Below, piece after piece: positions 23,280 to 32,496 of a stretch of DNA of 35,006 nucleotides (positions within the stretch are counted from its first letter, which is position 1; each line of letters starts with the position of its first letter). This DNA comes from Amycolatopsis coloradensis. GTDB taxonomy: Bacteria > Actinomycetota > Actinomycetes > Mycobacteriales > Pseudonocardiaceae. A program made the translations under genes and the position numbers. The notes under the pieces were generated by a model. That model did no database searches, was not told the DNA's origin, and saw nothing but the letters and a program-made list of their open reading frames with translations. Location of the stretch: positions 7,540,717 to 7,575,722 of the forward strand of contig NZ_CP150484.1 in the NCBI RefSeq assembly GCF_037997115.1, given 5' to 3'.

Positions 23280-24515
23280 CTAAATGCCCCAGGAAGCCCG
23301 CAGTGAAGCGAGAGCGTCGTGGAAACCCGGGAACGTCTTCTTCACGCAACCCGGGTCGTCCAGCGTGATCCCCGGCGTCCGCAGCCCCGTGACGCTGAAC
23401 GACATCGCGATCCGGTGATCCCGCCGGCACTTCACCAGCGTCCCCGTCGGCACACCCGGCTGGACCTCGATCCAGTCCCGCCCCGTCTCGACCGAGACAC
23501 CCATCGCGCGCAGGTTCTCCTCGCATGCCGCGAGCCGGTCGCATTCCTTGATCCGCGTGTTGTAGACGTCCTCGATCCGCACCGGCCCGTCCGCGAACGG
23601 CGCGATGGCCGCGAGCGTCGGCACGGTGTCGGAGATGTCGCGCATGTTCACCGTGACGCCGCGCAGCCCGCCCGTCCCGGTCACGGTCACGGCGTCCGGG
23701 CCCACCTCGACGTCCGCGCCCATCTGCCGCAAGACTTCGACGAAGGCCAGATCTCCCTGCAGGGCACGGTCACCCAGGCCCGGCACGGTCACCGAGTTGC
23801 CGGTCAGCGCGGCGGCCGCGAAGAAGTAGCTGGACGTCGACGCGTCGGGCTCGATCTCGTAGTGGCAAGCCCGGTAAGGCGTGGGCGGCACGACGAACGT
23901 GTCGCCGTCCCGGACGACCTCGACGCCGAAGCGCCGCATCATCGCGATGGTGATCTCGACGTAGGGCACCGAAACGAGGTCCGTCACGGTGATCCGCAGT
24001 CCCTCGGACGTCAGCGGCCCGACCAGCAGCAACGCGGTCAGGAACTGGGAGGACAGCCCCGCGTCCAGCGTCAGCTCCCCGCCCTTGATCCCGTCGGCCC
24101 GCACGACCAGCGGATGGTGCCCCGGCGAGCCTTCGAAGGTCAGGTCGACGCCCAGCTCCTGCAACGCGTCGGTCAGCGGCCCCAGCGGCCGGGCGCGCAT
24201 CTGCTCGGAGGCGTCGAAGCGGAAGGTGCCGTGCCCGGCGGCGGCCAGCGCGGGCAGGAAACGCGCGGTGGTGGCGCCGTCGCGGCAAAAGACGTCGGCG
24301 CTGTCGACGGCTGGGCCCTCGGGCCTGCCGGAAATGGTCCACTCCGACTCGGAGCGGGAGACCTGGTAGCCGAGCTTGAGAAGGCCTTCGGCGAAGCCCT
24401 CGGAGTCATCCGAACGCAGCGGCCTGCCCAGCACGGTCGTCCCGTGGGCGGCGGCCGCGAGGAACAGGCCTCGGGCGGTGATCGACTTCGAACCGGGGAT
24501 GTCGACGATGGTCAC
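23280..24515 (-). CDS. aroA: 3-phosphoshikimate 1-carboxyvinyltransferase (EPSP synthase), unusual type
   Basis: The 411-residue enzyme joins shikimate 3-phosphate and PEP in aromatic biosynthesis. Visible motifs are PGSKSITARG (7-16), LSSQFLTALLL, NTRIKECDRL and RRDHRIAMSF. By eye it resembles the E. coli-type enzyme more than M. tuberculosis AroA. In the glyphosate loop it reads RDGATTARF: Ala81 aligns with E. coli Gly96 and Phe86 with Pro101. Ala at the Gly96 position is a feature of glyphosate-insensitive EPSP synthases, so tolerance is possible. Start GTG 24515, with TATGCT 6 nt upstream. No other shikimate genes are nearby. Confidence 0.92.
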   Translation of the reverse strand: MTIVDIPGSKSITARGLFLAAAAHGTTVLGRPLRSDDSEGFAEGLLKLGYQVSRSESEWTISGRPEGPAVDSADVFCRDGATTARFLPALAAAGHGTFRFDASEQMRARPLGPLTDALQELGVDLTFEGSPGHHPLVVRADGIKGGELTLDAGLSSQFLTALLLVGPLTSEGLRITVTDLVSVPYVEITIAMMRRFGVEVVRDGDTFVVPPTPYRACHYEIEPDASTSSYFFAAAALTGNSVTVPGLGDRALQGDLAFVEVLRQMGADVEVGPDAVTVTGTGGLRGVTVNMRDISDTVPTLAAIAPFADGPVRIEDVYNTRIKECDRLAACEENLRAMGVSVETGRDWIEVQPGVPTGTLVKCRRDHRIAMSFSVTGLRTPGITLDDPGCVKKTFPGFHDALASLRASWGI

Positions 24516-24521
24516 GGCGTG

Positions 24522-24527
24522 AGCATA
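24522..24527 (-). promoter_or_regulatory. Candidate leaderless -10 of aroA
   Basis: TATGCT lies 6 nt before GTG 24515, a strong -10 match at leaderless spacing. It supports independent transcription from the ATP synthase region upstream. Confidence 0.55.
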
Positions 24528-24569
24528 CGGCGTGCCCGAACGGCGAACTCGCGTGATCGAAGGCGGAAC

Positions 24570-25004
24570 TCAGGAGGCGCGTGGGAGACGGCGGCCCGGC
24601 GGGGCCGACTCCAGCCAGGAGAGGAAACCGGTGAGGGCACCGGGCCCCATCGCGATCTCGATCGCCTCCTGCGTGGCGGACTCACACCGCAGGACGATCG
24701 AACCTTCGGGGACGGCGTACGCCTCCGTGCCGGAGGGATCGCGCCGGTCCGCGATCTCCATACTCGCCCGCTGGAAGACCCGGTCCGGGCCGGTCCGCAG
24801 GCTCCACACCCGGAACCAGACGAACTCGTCGCCCTCGTAGCGGCCCAGCCCCAGATGCCAGCTGGACCGCGCCTCGTCCGGACGCCACCGCAGGGCGACA
24901 CTCACGCCACCACCGCGGCGCATCCGGACCCACCGCAACGAATACCAGGCCACGACGACGGCCAGGATGGTCAGGGCCCCGAGAACACCCACGGCGATTT
25001 CCAC
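24570..25004 (-). CDS. DUF2550 family membrane-anchored protein
   Basis: The 144-residue protein has one N-terminal membrane helix (about 3-22), the basic sequence RWVRMRRGGG, and a cytosolic domain containing ARSSWHLGLGRYEGDEFVWF, which I associate with DUF2550. Its function is unknown. It follows atpC by 25 nt on the same strand, the position of the homologous Rv1312 gene in M. tuberculosis, so co-transcription with the ATP synthase is likely. Start GTG 25004, with a weak AGGGG upstream. Confidence 0.85.
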   Translation of the reverse strand: MEIAVGVLGALTILAVVVAWYSLRWVRMRRGGGVSVALRWRPDEARSSWHLGLGRYEGDEFVWFRVWSLRTGPDRVFQRASMEIADRRDPSGTEAYAVPEGSIVLRCESATQEAIEIAMGPGALTGFLSWLESAPPGRRLPRAS

Positions 25005-25029
25005 GGCCCGGCCCCTGTCCTTCGCCCGG

Positions 25030-25395
25030 TCAGACTGACTGACCGGCCGCGCGAAGCTGGGCGGTCGCCCTAGCCCGCTCTTGCTCGTCTTCGCCGGTCA
25101 GCGCCTTCTTGGCCGCGTCGACGTCGATCTCGTCCGAAAGCTCCGCGCTTTCGGCGAGGATGCTCACACCGGTCGCGGTGACCGACAGGAACCCGCCGTG
25201 CACCGCGGCGGTCACGGTCTCGCCGTCCGTGGTCGTCACCTTCACGACGCCACCCTCGACGAGCTGGCCCAGAACCGGCTCGTGACCGGCCATGATGCCG
25301 ATCTCGCCCTCGGTGGTCTGCGCCACCACGAACGTGGCGGTACCGGACCACAGACGGCGCTCGACGGCTACCAGCTCGACAGAAATCTCAGCCAC
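25030..25395 (-). CDS. atpC: ATP synthase epsilon subunit
   Basis: The 121-residue F1 central-stalk subunit has the N-terminal beta-sandwich (VELVAVERRLWSG, AQTTEGEIGIMAGHEPVL) and a short C-terminal helical part (about 90-121), which lacks much of the second helix of E. coli epsilon, as in mycobacteria. It couples rotor to F1 and modulates hydrolysis. I chose GTG 25395 because AAGGGA precedes it and the family begins there; an upstream in-frame start would add an unlikely 10 residues. Last ATP synthase gene. Confidence 0.94.
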   Translation of the reverse strand: MAEISVELVAVERRLWSGTATFVVAQTTEGEIGIMAGHEPVLGQLVEGGVVKVTTTDGETVTAAVHGGFLSVTATGVSILAESAELSDEIDVDAAKKALTGEDEQERARATAQLRAAGQSV

Positions 25396-25509
25396 GTAGC
25401 TTCCCTTCACCTCAGGTGCTGGCACCGAGTGTAATAGTCAATGATCCCGGTAAGCGAACGACGGGACCAGCGTCCACAGTAGACACTGATCCCGCCGCTC
25501 ATCGGAACA

Positions 25510-26934
25510 TCACTTCTTGGTGATTTCCTTGTACTTCTTCTCGAGGTCTTCGAGGCCACCGATACCCAGGAACGCCTGCTCCGGGTAGTGGTCGAAGTCG
25601 CCCTTGGTGATGCGGTCGAAGGACTCGATGGTCTCCGACAGCGGCACGGTCGAGCCCGGCTGACCGGTGAACGCCTCGGCGACCAGCATGTTCTGCGACA
25701 GGAACCGCTCGATGCGGCGCGCGCGCTGAACGGTGAGCTTGTCCTCTTCCGACAGCTCGTCCATACCGAGGATCGCGATGATGTCCTGCAGCTCCTTGTA
25801 CTTCTGCAGGATCCGGATGACCTCGGAGGCCACGCGGTAGTGGTCCTCACCGACGATGGCCGGGTCGAGAATGGTCGACGTCGACGCCAGCGGGTCCACC
25901 GCCGGGAAGATGCCCTTCTGGAACACGCCACGGGAAAGCTCCGTGGTGGCGTCCAGGTGGGCGAACGTCGTCGCCGGGGCCGGGTCGGTGTAGTCGTCCG
26001 CGGGGACGTAGATCGCCTGCATCGAGGTGATCGAACGACCACGGGTCGAGGTGATCCGCTCCTGGAGCTGACCCATCTCGTCGGCCAGCGTCGGCTGGTA
26101 ACCCACGGCCGAAGGCATCCGGCCCAGCAGGGTCGACACCTCGGAACCGGCCTGGGTGAACCGGAAGATGTTGTCGATGAAGAGCAGCACGTCCTGGTTC
26201 TGCACATCGCGGAAGTACTCCGCCATGGTCAGCGCGGACAGCGCGACCCGCATACGGGTGCCCGGCGGCTCGTCCATCTGACCGAAGACGAGGGCGGTGT
26301 CGTTGATGACGCCGTCCTCCGACATCTCCAGGAAGAGGTCGTTGCCCTCACGGGTGCGCTCGCCGACACCGGCGAACACCGAGGTACCACCGAAGTTCCG
26401 GGCGACACGGGTGATCATCTCCTTGATGAGCACCGTCTTGCCGACGCCGGCACCGCCGAACAGGCCGATCTTGCCACCCTGCACGTACGGGGTCAGCAGG
26501 TCGACGACCTTGAGGCCGGTCTCCAGCATCTCCGTCTTGCCTTCGAGCTGGTCGAAGGAGGGCGGGTTGCGGTGGATGCCCCAGCGCTCGAGGTCCTCGC
26601 CGTAGCCGGGCTCGTCGAGGCACTCGCCGAGCGCGTTGTAGACGTGGCCCTTGACCTTGTCGCCGACCGGCACCGTGATGGGGCCGCCGGTGTCGGTGAC
26701 CTCGGCGCCACGGACGAGGCCGTCCTGCGGCTGGAGCGAAATGGTGCGGACGAGGTTGTCACCGAGGTGGCTGGCGACCTCGAGCGTCACCGTCTTGCGG
26801 AGCTGCTCGAACTCGATTTCGACCTTGAGCGCGTTGAACTGGTCGGGAACGGAACCGCGCGGGAATTCGACGTCGACGACCGGGCCGGTCACCGAGACGA
26901 TGCGCCCCTTGGCACGGGCTTCAGTACTGGTCAT
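25510..26934 (-). CDS. atpD: ATP synthase beta subunit
   Basis: The 474-residue catalytic F1 subunit has the Walker A motif GGAGVGKT at 160-167, a catalytic Glu in GERTREGND and Walker B VLLFIDNIF. It makes ATP from ADP and phosphate. The ATG overlaps the atpG stop by 1 nt (TGATG), coupling translation. Length and sequence are ordinary for the family. Confidence 0.98.
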   Translation of the reverse strand: MTSTEARAKGRIVSVTGPVVDVEFPRGSVPDQFNALKVEIEFEQLRKTVTLEVASHLGDNLVRTISLQPQDGLVRGAEVTDTGGPITVPVGDKVKGHVYNALGECLDEPGYGEDLERWGIHRNPPSFDQLEGKTEMLETGLKVVDLLTPYVQGGKIGLFGGAGVGKTVLIKEMITRVARNFGGTSVFAGVGERTREGNDLFLEMSEDGVINDTALVFGQMDEPPGTRMRVALSALTMAEYFRDVQNQDVLLFIDNIFRFTQAGSEVSTLLGRMPSAVGYQPTLADEMGQLQERITSTRGRSITSMQAIYVPADDYTDPAPATTFAHLDATTELSRGVFQKGIFPAVDPLASTSTILDPAIVGEDHYRVASEVIRILQKYKELQDIIAILGMDELSEEDKLTVQRARRIERFLSQNMLVAEAFTGQPGSTVPLSETIESFDRITKGDFDHYPEQAFLGIGGLEDLEKKYKEITKK

Positions 26935-27872
26935 CAGTCATCACTTCCTGCTGCGGTGAGAGCGTTCGCCCCACCGACGATTTCGGAGATCTCCTGGGTG
27001 ATCTGCGCCTGGCGGGCCTGGTTCGCCTCCCGCGTCAGCGTGTTCACCAGTTCGTTCGCGTTGTCCGACGCCGCCTTCATCGCGGTGCGGCGGGCCGCGA
27101 GTTCGGACGCCGCCGACTCGAGCATCGCCGCGAAGAGCCGCGTGTTGATGTACTTCGGCAGCAACGCGGCGAGCAGCTTCTCGGCGCTGGGCTCGAACTC
27201 GTAGCTCGGGAGCAGGCTGTCGGGCTTCTCCTCTTCGCCCTCGGTGTACTCGACCTCGAGCGGCGCGACGCGCTTGGCGACGGGACGCTGGGTGAGCATC
27301 GAGACGAACTCGGTGTAGACGACGTGGATCTCGTCGACACCCAGGATGCCGTCGGCGTTGCCTGCCTCGTCGTCGGCGCCGTTCAGGAACGACTCGACGA
27401 TGAGCTCACCGGCCTCCGCGGCGTTGACGTAGCCGGGCTGGTCGGAGAAGCCCGTCCAGCTTTCGGCCACCTCACGCCCGCGGAACCGGTAGAAGCTCAA
27501 GCCCTTGTTGCCGGTCACGTACAGCACCGGCTCCTTGCCCTGCTCACGCAGCAGCGTGAGGAGCTCCTCGGTCGCCTTCAGCACGTTGGAGTTGTACCCA
27601 CCGCACTGGCCCTTGTCGCTGGTGATCACGAGGACCGCCGCGCGCTTCGGGTTCGGACGCTCGACCAGCAACGGGTGGTCGAGGTTCGCCGAGGCTCCGG
27701 CCAGGGCCGAGAGCACGTTCGTGATCTCGTCCGAGTACGGCCGGGAAGCCGCGACCTTCGCCCGCGCCTTGGTGATGCGCGCGGTGGCGATGAGCTCCAT
27801 CGCCTTGGTGATCTTGCCGATGGACTTGGTCGCCTTGATACGCGACCGGAGTTCTCGGAGTTGTGCGGCCAT
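26934..27872 (-). CDS. atpG: ATP synthase gamma subunit
   Basis: The 312-residue central rotor shaft has the conserved N-terminal helix (IKATKSIGKITKAMELIA) and C-terminal helix (TLTREANQARQAQITQEI). It is longer than E. coli gamma because of extra acidic segments. One, about 164-178 (NGADDEAGNADGILG), lies where mycobacterial gamma has a loop reported to restrain ATP hydrolysis. Another acidic insert is near 209-218. It starts 11 nt after atpA and overlaps atpD by 1 nt. Confidence 0.97.
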   Translation of the reverse strand: MAAQLRELRSRIKATKSIGKITKAMELIATARITKARAKVAASRPYSDEITNVLSALAGASANLDHPLLVERPNPKRAAVLVITSDKGQCGGYNSNVLKATEELLTLLREQGKEPVLYVTGNKGLSFYRFRGREVAESWTGFSDQPGYVNAAEAGELIVESFLNGADDEAGNADGILGVDEIHVVYTEFVSMLTQRPVAKRVAPLEVEYTEGEEEKPDSLLPSYEFEPSAEKLLAALLPKYINTRLFAAMLESAASELAARRTAMKAASDNANELVNTLTREANQARQAQITQEISEIVGGANALTAAGSDD

Positions 27873-27883
27873 GAGCTATCAGC

Positions 27884-29521
27884 TCACTTCTTCGGGGCGG
27901 GCTTGTTGACCTTGACGGTCTCCTGCCCGACCTTCTCGGCGTCCATCGCGTCGGAGACCTCGACCAGGCTCTTGCCCTCGGAGGTGGTGAACTCCTTCTT
28001 GAACTCGTTCACCGCGTCGACCAGCCCGGAAGCGGTCTCCTTGGAGAACTTGCCCGACTCGCGGATGTCCTTGAGGAGCTCTCCGTGCTTGCGACGCGCG
28101 GAGTCGACGAACTCGTCGCGGAAGCGGCGCACGTCCTCGGTCGGAACGGTGTCGAAGTGACCGTTCGTGCCGAGGTACACCGTGACGACCTGCTCCTCGA
28201 CCGGGATCGGCGAGTACTGCGGCTGCTTGAGCACCTCGTACAGGCGGGCACCACGCTCGAGCTGCGCCTTCGACGCGTCGTCGAGGTCCGAAGCGAAGGC
28301 CGCGAAGGCCTCCAGCTCGCGGTACTGCGACAGGTCGATACGGAGCGAACCCGAAACGTCCTTCATCGCCTTGACCTGCGCGGCACCACCCACGCGGGAA
28401 ACCGAGATACCCACGTCGATGGCCGGGCGCTGACCGGCGTTGAACAGGTCCGACTGGAAGAAGCACTGACCGTCGGTGATCGAAATGACGTTCGTCGGGA
28501 TGTAGGCCGACACGTCGTTCGCCTTGGTCTCGATGATCGGGAGACCGGTCAGCGAGCCCGCGCCCAGCTCGTCCGAGAGCTTCGCGCAACGCTCGAGGAG
28601 ACGGGAGTGCAAGTAGAAGACGTCGCCGGGGAAGGCTTCGCGGCCCGGCGGGCGACGCAGCAGCAGCGAGATCGCGCGGTAGGCGTCGGCCTGCTTGGTC
28701 AGGTCGTCGAACACGATGAGGACGTGCTTGCCCTCGTACATCCAGTGCTGGCCGATGGCCGAGCCGGTGTACGGCGCGATCCACTTGAAGCCGGCGGAGT
28801 CCGACGCGGGGGCCGCGACGATGGTGGTGTACTCCATCGCGCCGGCGTCCTCGAGGGACTTCTTCACCGCGGCGATCGTGGAGCCCTTCTGGCCGACCGC
28901 GACGTAGATGCAGCGAACCTGCTTCTTCGGGTCGCCGGTCTCCCAGTTGGCCTTCTGGTTGATGATCGTGTCCACCGCGACGGCCGTCTTACCGGTCTTG
29001 CGGTCACCGATGATCAGCTGACGCTGGCCACGGCCGATCGGGGTCATCGCGTCGATCGCGGTGATACCGGTCTGCAGCGGCTCCGACACCGGCTGGCGCT
29101 CGACCACCGAAGCGGCCTTGACCTCCAGCGGGCGGCGGTCGGTGGTCTCGATCTCGCCGAGGCCGTCGATCGGGGCGCCCAGCGGGTTCACGACCCGGCC
29201 GAGGTAGCCCTCGCCGACCGGAACCGAGAGGACCTGACCGGTCCGCTTGACTTCCTGACCTTCGACGACGGTCTCGAAGTCACCGAGGATCGCGGCACCG
29301 ATGGAGCGCGCGTCCAGGTTCAGCGCCACGCCGAGGACCCCGCCGGGGAACTCGAGCAGTTCGTTGGCCATCGCCGAGGGAAGACCCTCGATGTGGGCGA
29401 TACCGTCACCGGCGTCGACGACGACGCCGACCTCTTCCCGGCTCACGTCCGGGGCGTAACTCGAGACGTAGTTCTCGATCGCGCTACGGATCTCATCCGA
29501 GGAGATCGTCAGCTCCGCCAT
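27884..29521 (-). CDS. atpA: ATP synthase alpha subunit
   Basis: The 545-residue non-catalytic nucleotide-binding subunit of F1 has the Walker A motif GDRKTGKT at 172-179 and the arginine finger Arg376 in VSRVGGA. It is about 30 residues longer than E. coli alpha. The tail after about residue 510 is Lys/Glu/Val-rich and ends NKPAPKK, similar in position to the mycobacterial C-terminal extension that suppresses hydrolysis. It sits between atpH and atpG in the usual order. Confidence 0.98.
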   Translation of the reverse strand: MAELTISSDEIRSAIENYVSSYAPDVSREEVGVVVDAGDGIAHIEGLPSAMANELLEFPGGVLGVALNLDARSIGAAILGDFETVVEGQEVKRTGQVLSVPVGEGYLGRVVNPLGAPIDGLGEIETTDRRPLEVKAASVVERQPVSEPLQTGITAIDAMTPIGRGQRQLIIGDRKTGKTAVAVDTIINQKANWETGDPKKQVRCIYVAVGQKGSTIAAVKKSLEDAGAMEYTTIVAAPASDSAGFKWIAPYTGSAIGQHWMYEGKHVLIVFDDLTKQADAYRAISLLLRRPPGREAFPGDVFYLHSRLLERCAKLSDELGAGSLTGLPIIETKANDVSAYIPTNVISITDGQCFFQSDLFNAGQRPAIDVGISVSRVGGAAQVKAMKDVSGSLRIDLSQYRELEAFAAFASDLDDASKAQLERGARLYEVLKQPQYSPIPVEEQVVTVYLGTNGHFDTVPTEDVRRFRDEFVDSARRKHGELLKDIRESGKFSKETASGLVDAVNEFKKEFTTSEGKSLVEVSDAMDAEKVGQETVKVNKPAPKK

Positions 29522-29575
29522 TTCGTTCCCGCTCTCGCTTCGTTCGTGCCAGTGTGCAAAGTCGTTGTTGTGGGT

Positions 29576-30397
29576 TCAGCCGGCCAACCGGCGACGCAGG
29601 GCGTCGATCCGCCCCGCGGTGCTGCCGTCGATGACCTCGTCGCCGACGCGGACGACGAGTCCGCCGCCGAGTGACGGGTCGACCTCGACGTGCAGCGCGA
29701 GCTGCCGCCCGTAAAGGGCGTTGAGCTTCTCGCTCAGCCGGGCCTGCTGTTCGTCGGACAGCGCGCTCGCGCTGGTCACCCGGGCGACCGAACGTTCACG
29801 GCGTTCCGCGGCCAGCTGGACCAGCTCTTCGAGGGCGTTGCCGACCCCACGGCCCTTGGCGCGCAGGACGACCTGCTCGACGAGGGTCTTGGTGACCACG
29901 TCCACCTTGTCGGCGAACAGGGTGCGGACCAGGGTCCGCTTCGCCTCCGCGGGGGCGGTCAGGTCGGACAGTGCCCGTTCGAGCTCCGGCTCACCCGCGA
30001 CGATACGACTGACCCGGAACAGCTGGTCTTCGACAGCGTCGATGTTCCCGGACTTCTCCGCACTGGTGAGCAGCGCCGAGCGGCCGAGGGCCTCGAGCCC
30101 GTCGGTCAGTTCGCGCGGGCTCGACCAGCGGCTGCCAGCCACGGAGTCGAGCACCTGCAGGGCCGGCTCGGAAACCTTGCCCGCGAGGATCCCGCGGGCG
30201 AGGCCGATCCGGGCTTCGGACGAGGCCGAACCGTCGGCGACGGCCCGGCGCAGGCCGATCTCCCGGTCCAGCAGGGCGACGACCGAAAGCAACTCGTCGC
30301 CGACCGTCGCCGGGTCCGTACCCGCGGCGGCCAGAACCTCGCCGAGACGCTTCTCGGCGAGGTCGAGCGCTTCACGGCTCGCAGCATGCAGCGTCAT
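29576..30397 (-). CDS. atpH: ATP synthase delta subunit (long actinobacterial form)
   Basis: The 273-residue peripheral-stalk subunit is longer than E. coli delta (177), as in other actinobacteria, but separate from subunit b; in M. tuberculosis, AtpH is a b-delta fusion. The C-terminal DPSLGGGLVVRVGDEVIDGS is the conserved OSCP/delta signature. It starts with ATG 7 nt after the atpF stop. It anchors the stator to the top of F1. Confidence 0.95.
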   Translation of the reverse strand: MTLHAASREALDLAEKRLGEVLAAAGTDPATVGDELLSVVALLDREIGLRRAVADGSASSEARIGLARGILAGKVSEPALQVLDSVAGSRWSSPRELTDGLEALGRSALLTSAEKSGNIDAVEDQLFRVSRIVAGEPELERALSDLTAPAEAKRTLVRTLFADKVDVVTKTLVEQVVLRAKGRGVGNALEELVQLAAERRERSVARVTSASALSDEQQARLSEKLNALYGRQLALHVEVDPSLGGGLVVRVGDEVIDGSTAGRIDALRRRLAG

Positions 30398-30403
30398 TCT
30401 GGT

Positions 30404-30970
30404 CTACTTCCCCGCTCCGAGACCGGCACCGTTGGCGCCTGCGGTCTCCAATTCGGCCAGGAACCGGTCCACGGTGCCGTGACGGCGCGCGTCGTCCGCG
30501 AGCGACTCGCCGACGATGCGGCTGGCCAGCTCGACGGAGTTACGGCCGAGTTCGGCGCGCAGTTCGGCGATGATCTGCGCCTTCTGGGCCTGCAGCTGAG
30601 CCTGGCCCTGGGCGACGATGCGCTGGGACTCGGACTCCGCCTCGGCCCGCAGCTCCGCCTTGATCTGCTCGGCTTCGAGCCGGGCGTCGTCGCGGATCTT
30701 CGCGGCCTCGGAACGGGCTTCCGCCAGCTGCGCCTTGTACTGCGCAAGGTTTTCTTCGGCTTCGGCCTGAGCCTTCTCGGCCCGCTCGATGCCACCCTCG
30801 ATCAGCTTGGTCCGCTCTTCGTAGGTCGCCTCGAAACGAGGGACCACGTACTTCTTCAGAACGAACAGCAGCAGAAGGAAGGCGATGAACCCGAGGATGA
30901 GCTCGGGAACGTGCGGCACGATCGGGTTGGGCGCCTCTTCGGCGGCCAACACCAATTCGGTCTTCAGCAC
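30404..30970 (-). CDS. atpF: ATP synthase subunit b
   Basis: The 188-residue stator protein has one N-terminal membrane helix (about 22-42, ELILGFIAFLLLLFVLKKY) followed by a long charged coiled coil (about 48-150). It links AtpB in the membrane to delta and F1. GTG 30970 follows AAGGAG. Only one b-type gene is present, so b is a homodimer or pairs with a product from elsewhere. Confidence 0.96.
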   Translation of the reverse strand: MLKTELVLAAEEAPNPIVPHVPELILGFIAFLLLLFVLKKYVVPRFEATYEERTKLIEGGIERAEKAQAEAEENLAQYKAQLAEARSEAAKIRDDARLEAEQIKAELRAEAESESQRIVAQGQAQLQAQKAQIIAELRAELGRNSVELASRIVGESLADDARRHGTVDRFLAELETAGANGAGLGAGK

Positions 30971-31003
30971 AACGTCTCCTTAAGCGATGAGCGGAACTCA
31001 GCC

Positions 31004-31258
31004 CTAGGCGGAGGCGAGGAAGTAGATGACGATACCGATCAGCGCGAGCACCTCGGTCAGCACGAAGGTCGAGAAGGCGATGCCCTGCAGCTTGCCCTGG
31101 GCCTCCGGCTGACGGGCGGTTCCGTTGATGACCGCGGCGAAGATGAGACCCACACCGATACCGGGGCCGATCGCGCCGAGGCCGTAACCGATGGCGGCAA
31201 GACCCTTGTTGATGCTGACGGCCTCGGTGGCGGCCTGCGCAAGAACGATGTTGCTCAC
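31004..31258 (-). CDS. atpE: ATP synthase subunit c
   Basis: The 84-residue hairpin of two membrane helices forms the rotor ring. The Gly motif GYGLGAIGPGIGVG is in helix 1, NGTARQPE in the polar loop, and the proton-binding Glu69 in FVLTEVLALIG of helix 2. It has no sodium-binding signature, so H+ coupling is expected. GTG start with AAGGGA upstream. Confidence 0.97.
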   Translation of the reverse strand: MSNIVLAQAATEAVSINKGLAAIGYGLGAIGPGIGVGLIFAAVINGTARQPEAQGKLQGIAFSTFVLTEVLALIGIVIYFLASA

Positions 31259-31319
31259 GTGCGTTTCCCTTCAAACTCGGTCCGCGCGACTCACGCGGAT
31301 CGGGGGCTTTTGGTGTTTC

Positions 31320-32117
31320 TCAGTGCTCCGACGCCAGCGCGGCGCCGATGTACCCTGCGGACAGCAGCGCGAAGATGTACGCCTGCAGGATCTGGATGAA
31401 GGCCTCCAGGAACGTCATCGCGATGGCGAAGAGGAACGCCACCGGCGACGCGACCTTCACGATGCCTTCGCCCTCGGTCAGCAGGAAACTCCCGCCGAGC
31501 GTGAAGACCATGATGATGAGGTGCCCGGCGAACATCGCCGCGAAGACTCGGATGGCCAGGGTGGCCGGTGCGATGAAGAACTTCTGCGCGAACTCGATGG
31601 TGGAGTACAGCGGCAGAACGAATCCGGGAATACCCGCCGGAGCCAGTTCCTTCTTGAGGTAACCCTTGAAACCGTGGCGCTTGAACCCGACGTAGTGGTA
31701 CACCGGGTAAACGACAAGGAACGCGAGGGCGACCGGGAAGCCGATTCGCGCCATGGTCGGGAACTGGAAGAACGGGATGATTCCGAAGAGGTTGTTCACC
31801 AGCACGAAGCTGAACAGCCCCAGGATCAGCGGAATGAACGGCTTGAAGTCGGCCGATCCGATCTGCTCACGCGCGATGTTGTTGCGGCCGAAGTTGTAAA
31901 TGCTTTCGGCGATGAACTGTCCCTTGCCGGGAACGACCTTGAGGCGGCGCGACGTCACCATGAAGTAGGTGACGATGATGATCAGTGAGATGACCACCAG
32001 CAGCATCGGCTTGGTGAAGCTCAACCAATAGCCGGAGCCGAACAACGGCGGCAGGTTGAAGTCTTTGACACCAGGCGGCGCGAACTCCGCACCCTCGGCT
32101 AGTACCAGCGCGCCCAC
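31320..32117 (-). CDS. atpB: ATP synthase subunit a
   Basis: The 265-residue membrane stator channel has about six helices and the essential Arg190 in LAIRVFAAMFAGH, which faces Glu69 of the c ring. It starts with GTG 5 nt after AAGGAG and is the first gene of atpBEFHAGDC. The operon promoter should lie in the 379 bases upstream. Confidence 0.96.
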   Translation of the reverse strand: MGALVLAEGAEFAPPGVKDFNLPPLFGSGYWLSFTKPMLLVVISLIIIVTYFMVTSRRLKVVPGKGQFIAESIYNFGRNNIAREQIGSADFKPFIPLILGLFSFVLVNNLFGIIPFFQFPTMARIGFPVALAFLVVYPVYHYVGFKRHGFKGYLKKELAPAGIPGFVLPLYSTIEFAQKFFIAPATLAIRVFAAMFAGHLIIMVFTLGGSFLLTEGEGIVKVASPVAFLFAIAMTFLEAFIQILQAYIFALLSAGYIGAALASEH

Positions 32118-32496
32118 TGGGCTCCTTCCGGTTCTCCCGGCCGGCGTTCACTCCGCCGGGGGAATCGTCACGATCTGGACTTAACGTACCCGACACGTAT
32201 CGGGCCGTCGGAGGCGGCCACCCCACGATGTGCTGAACACGGCTTCACGTTCCGCACACGAGGATTCTCGATGCAGTGCTCCCGGGAGACAGACGCCTAC
32301 CAGCGGGTAAGAGGGACGATTCAACGCCGTCGCCACACTGCTGTTCGGGGTTCGTCATCAGGAGCCGGCGACCGAGGCCGCCGCCCATACGCGGACCATA
32401 TCAGGGGGTACCGGCGGGCCGTACAGGCGTACTACATTGCCCCCGATCGGCCGAGGACCTAGGTCCCGCCCCAGGTCAGGACCTCGGTCCTCCGAA
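32118..32496. other. Intergenic region upstream of the ATP synthase operon
   Basis: No gene is supported; the small frames here lack coding bias. On the minus strand TACGTT at 32188-32183 is a possible -10 for atpB. At 32455-32466 there is the perfect palindrome GGACCTAGGTCC, followed at 32478-32491 by AGGACC-TC-GGTCCT, together a possible terminator for the atpI-like gene. No riboswitch was recognised. Confidence 0.4.

Noticed and set aside
32271..32462. 63-codon plus-strand frame in the ATP synthase upstream region
   Set aside because: No coding bias, ribosome-binding site or recognisable product; it lies where the operon promoter is expected.
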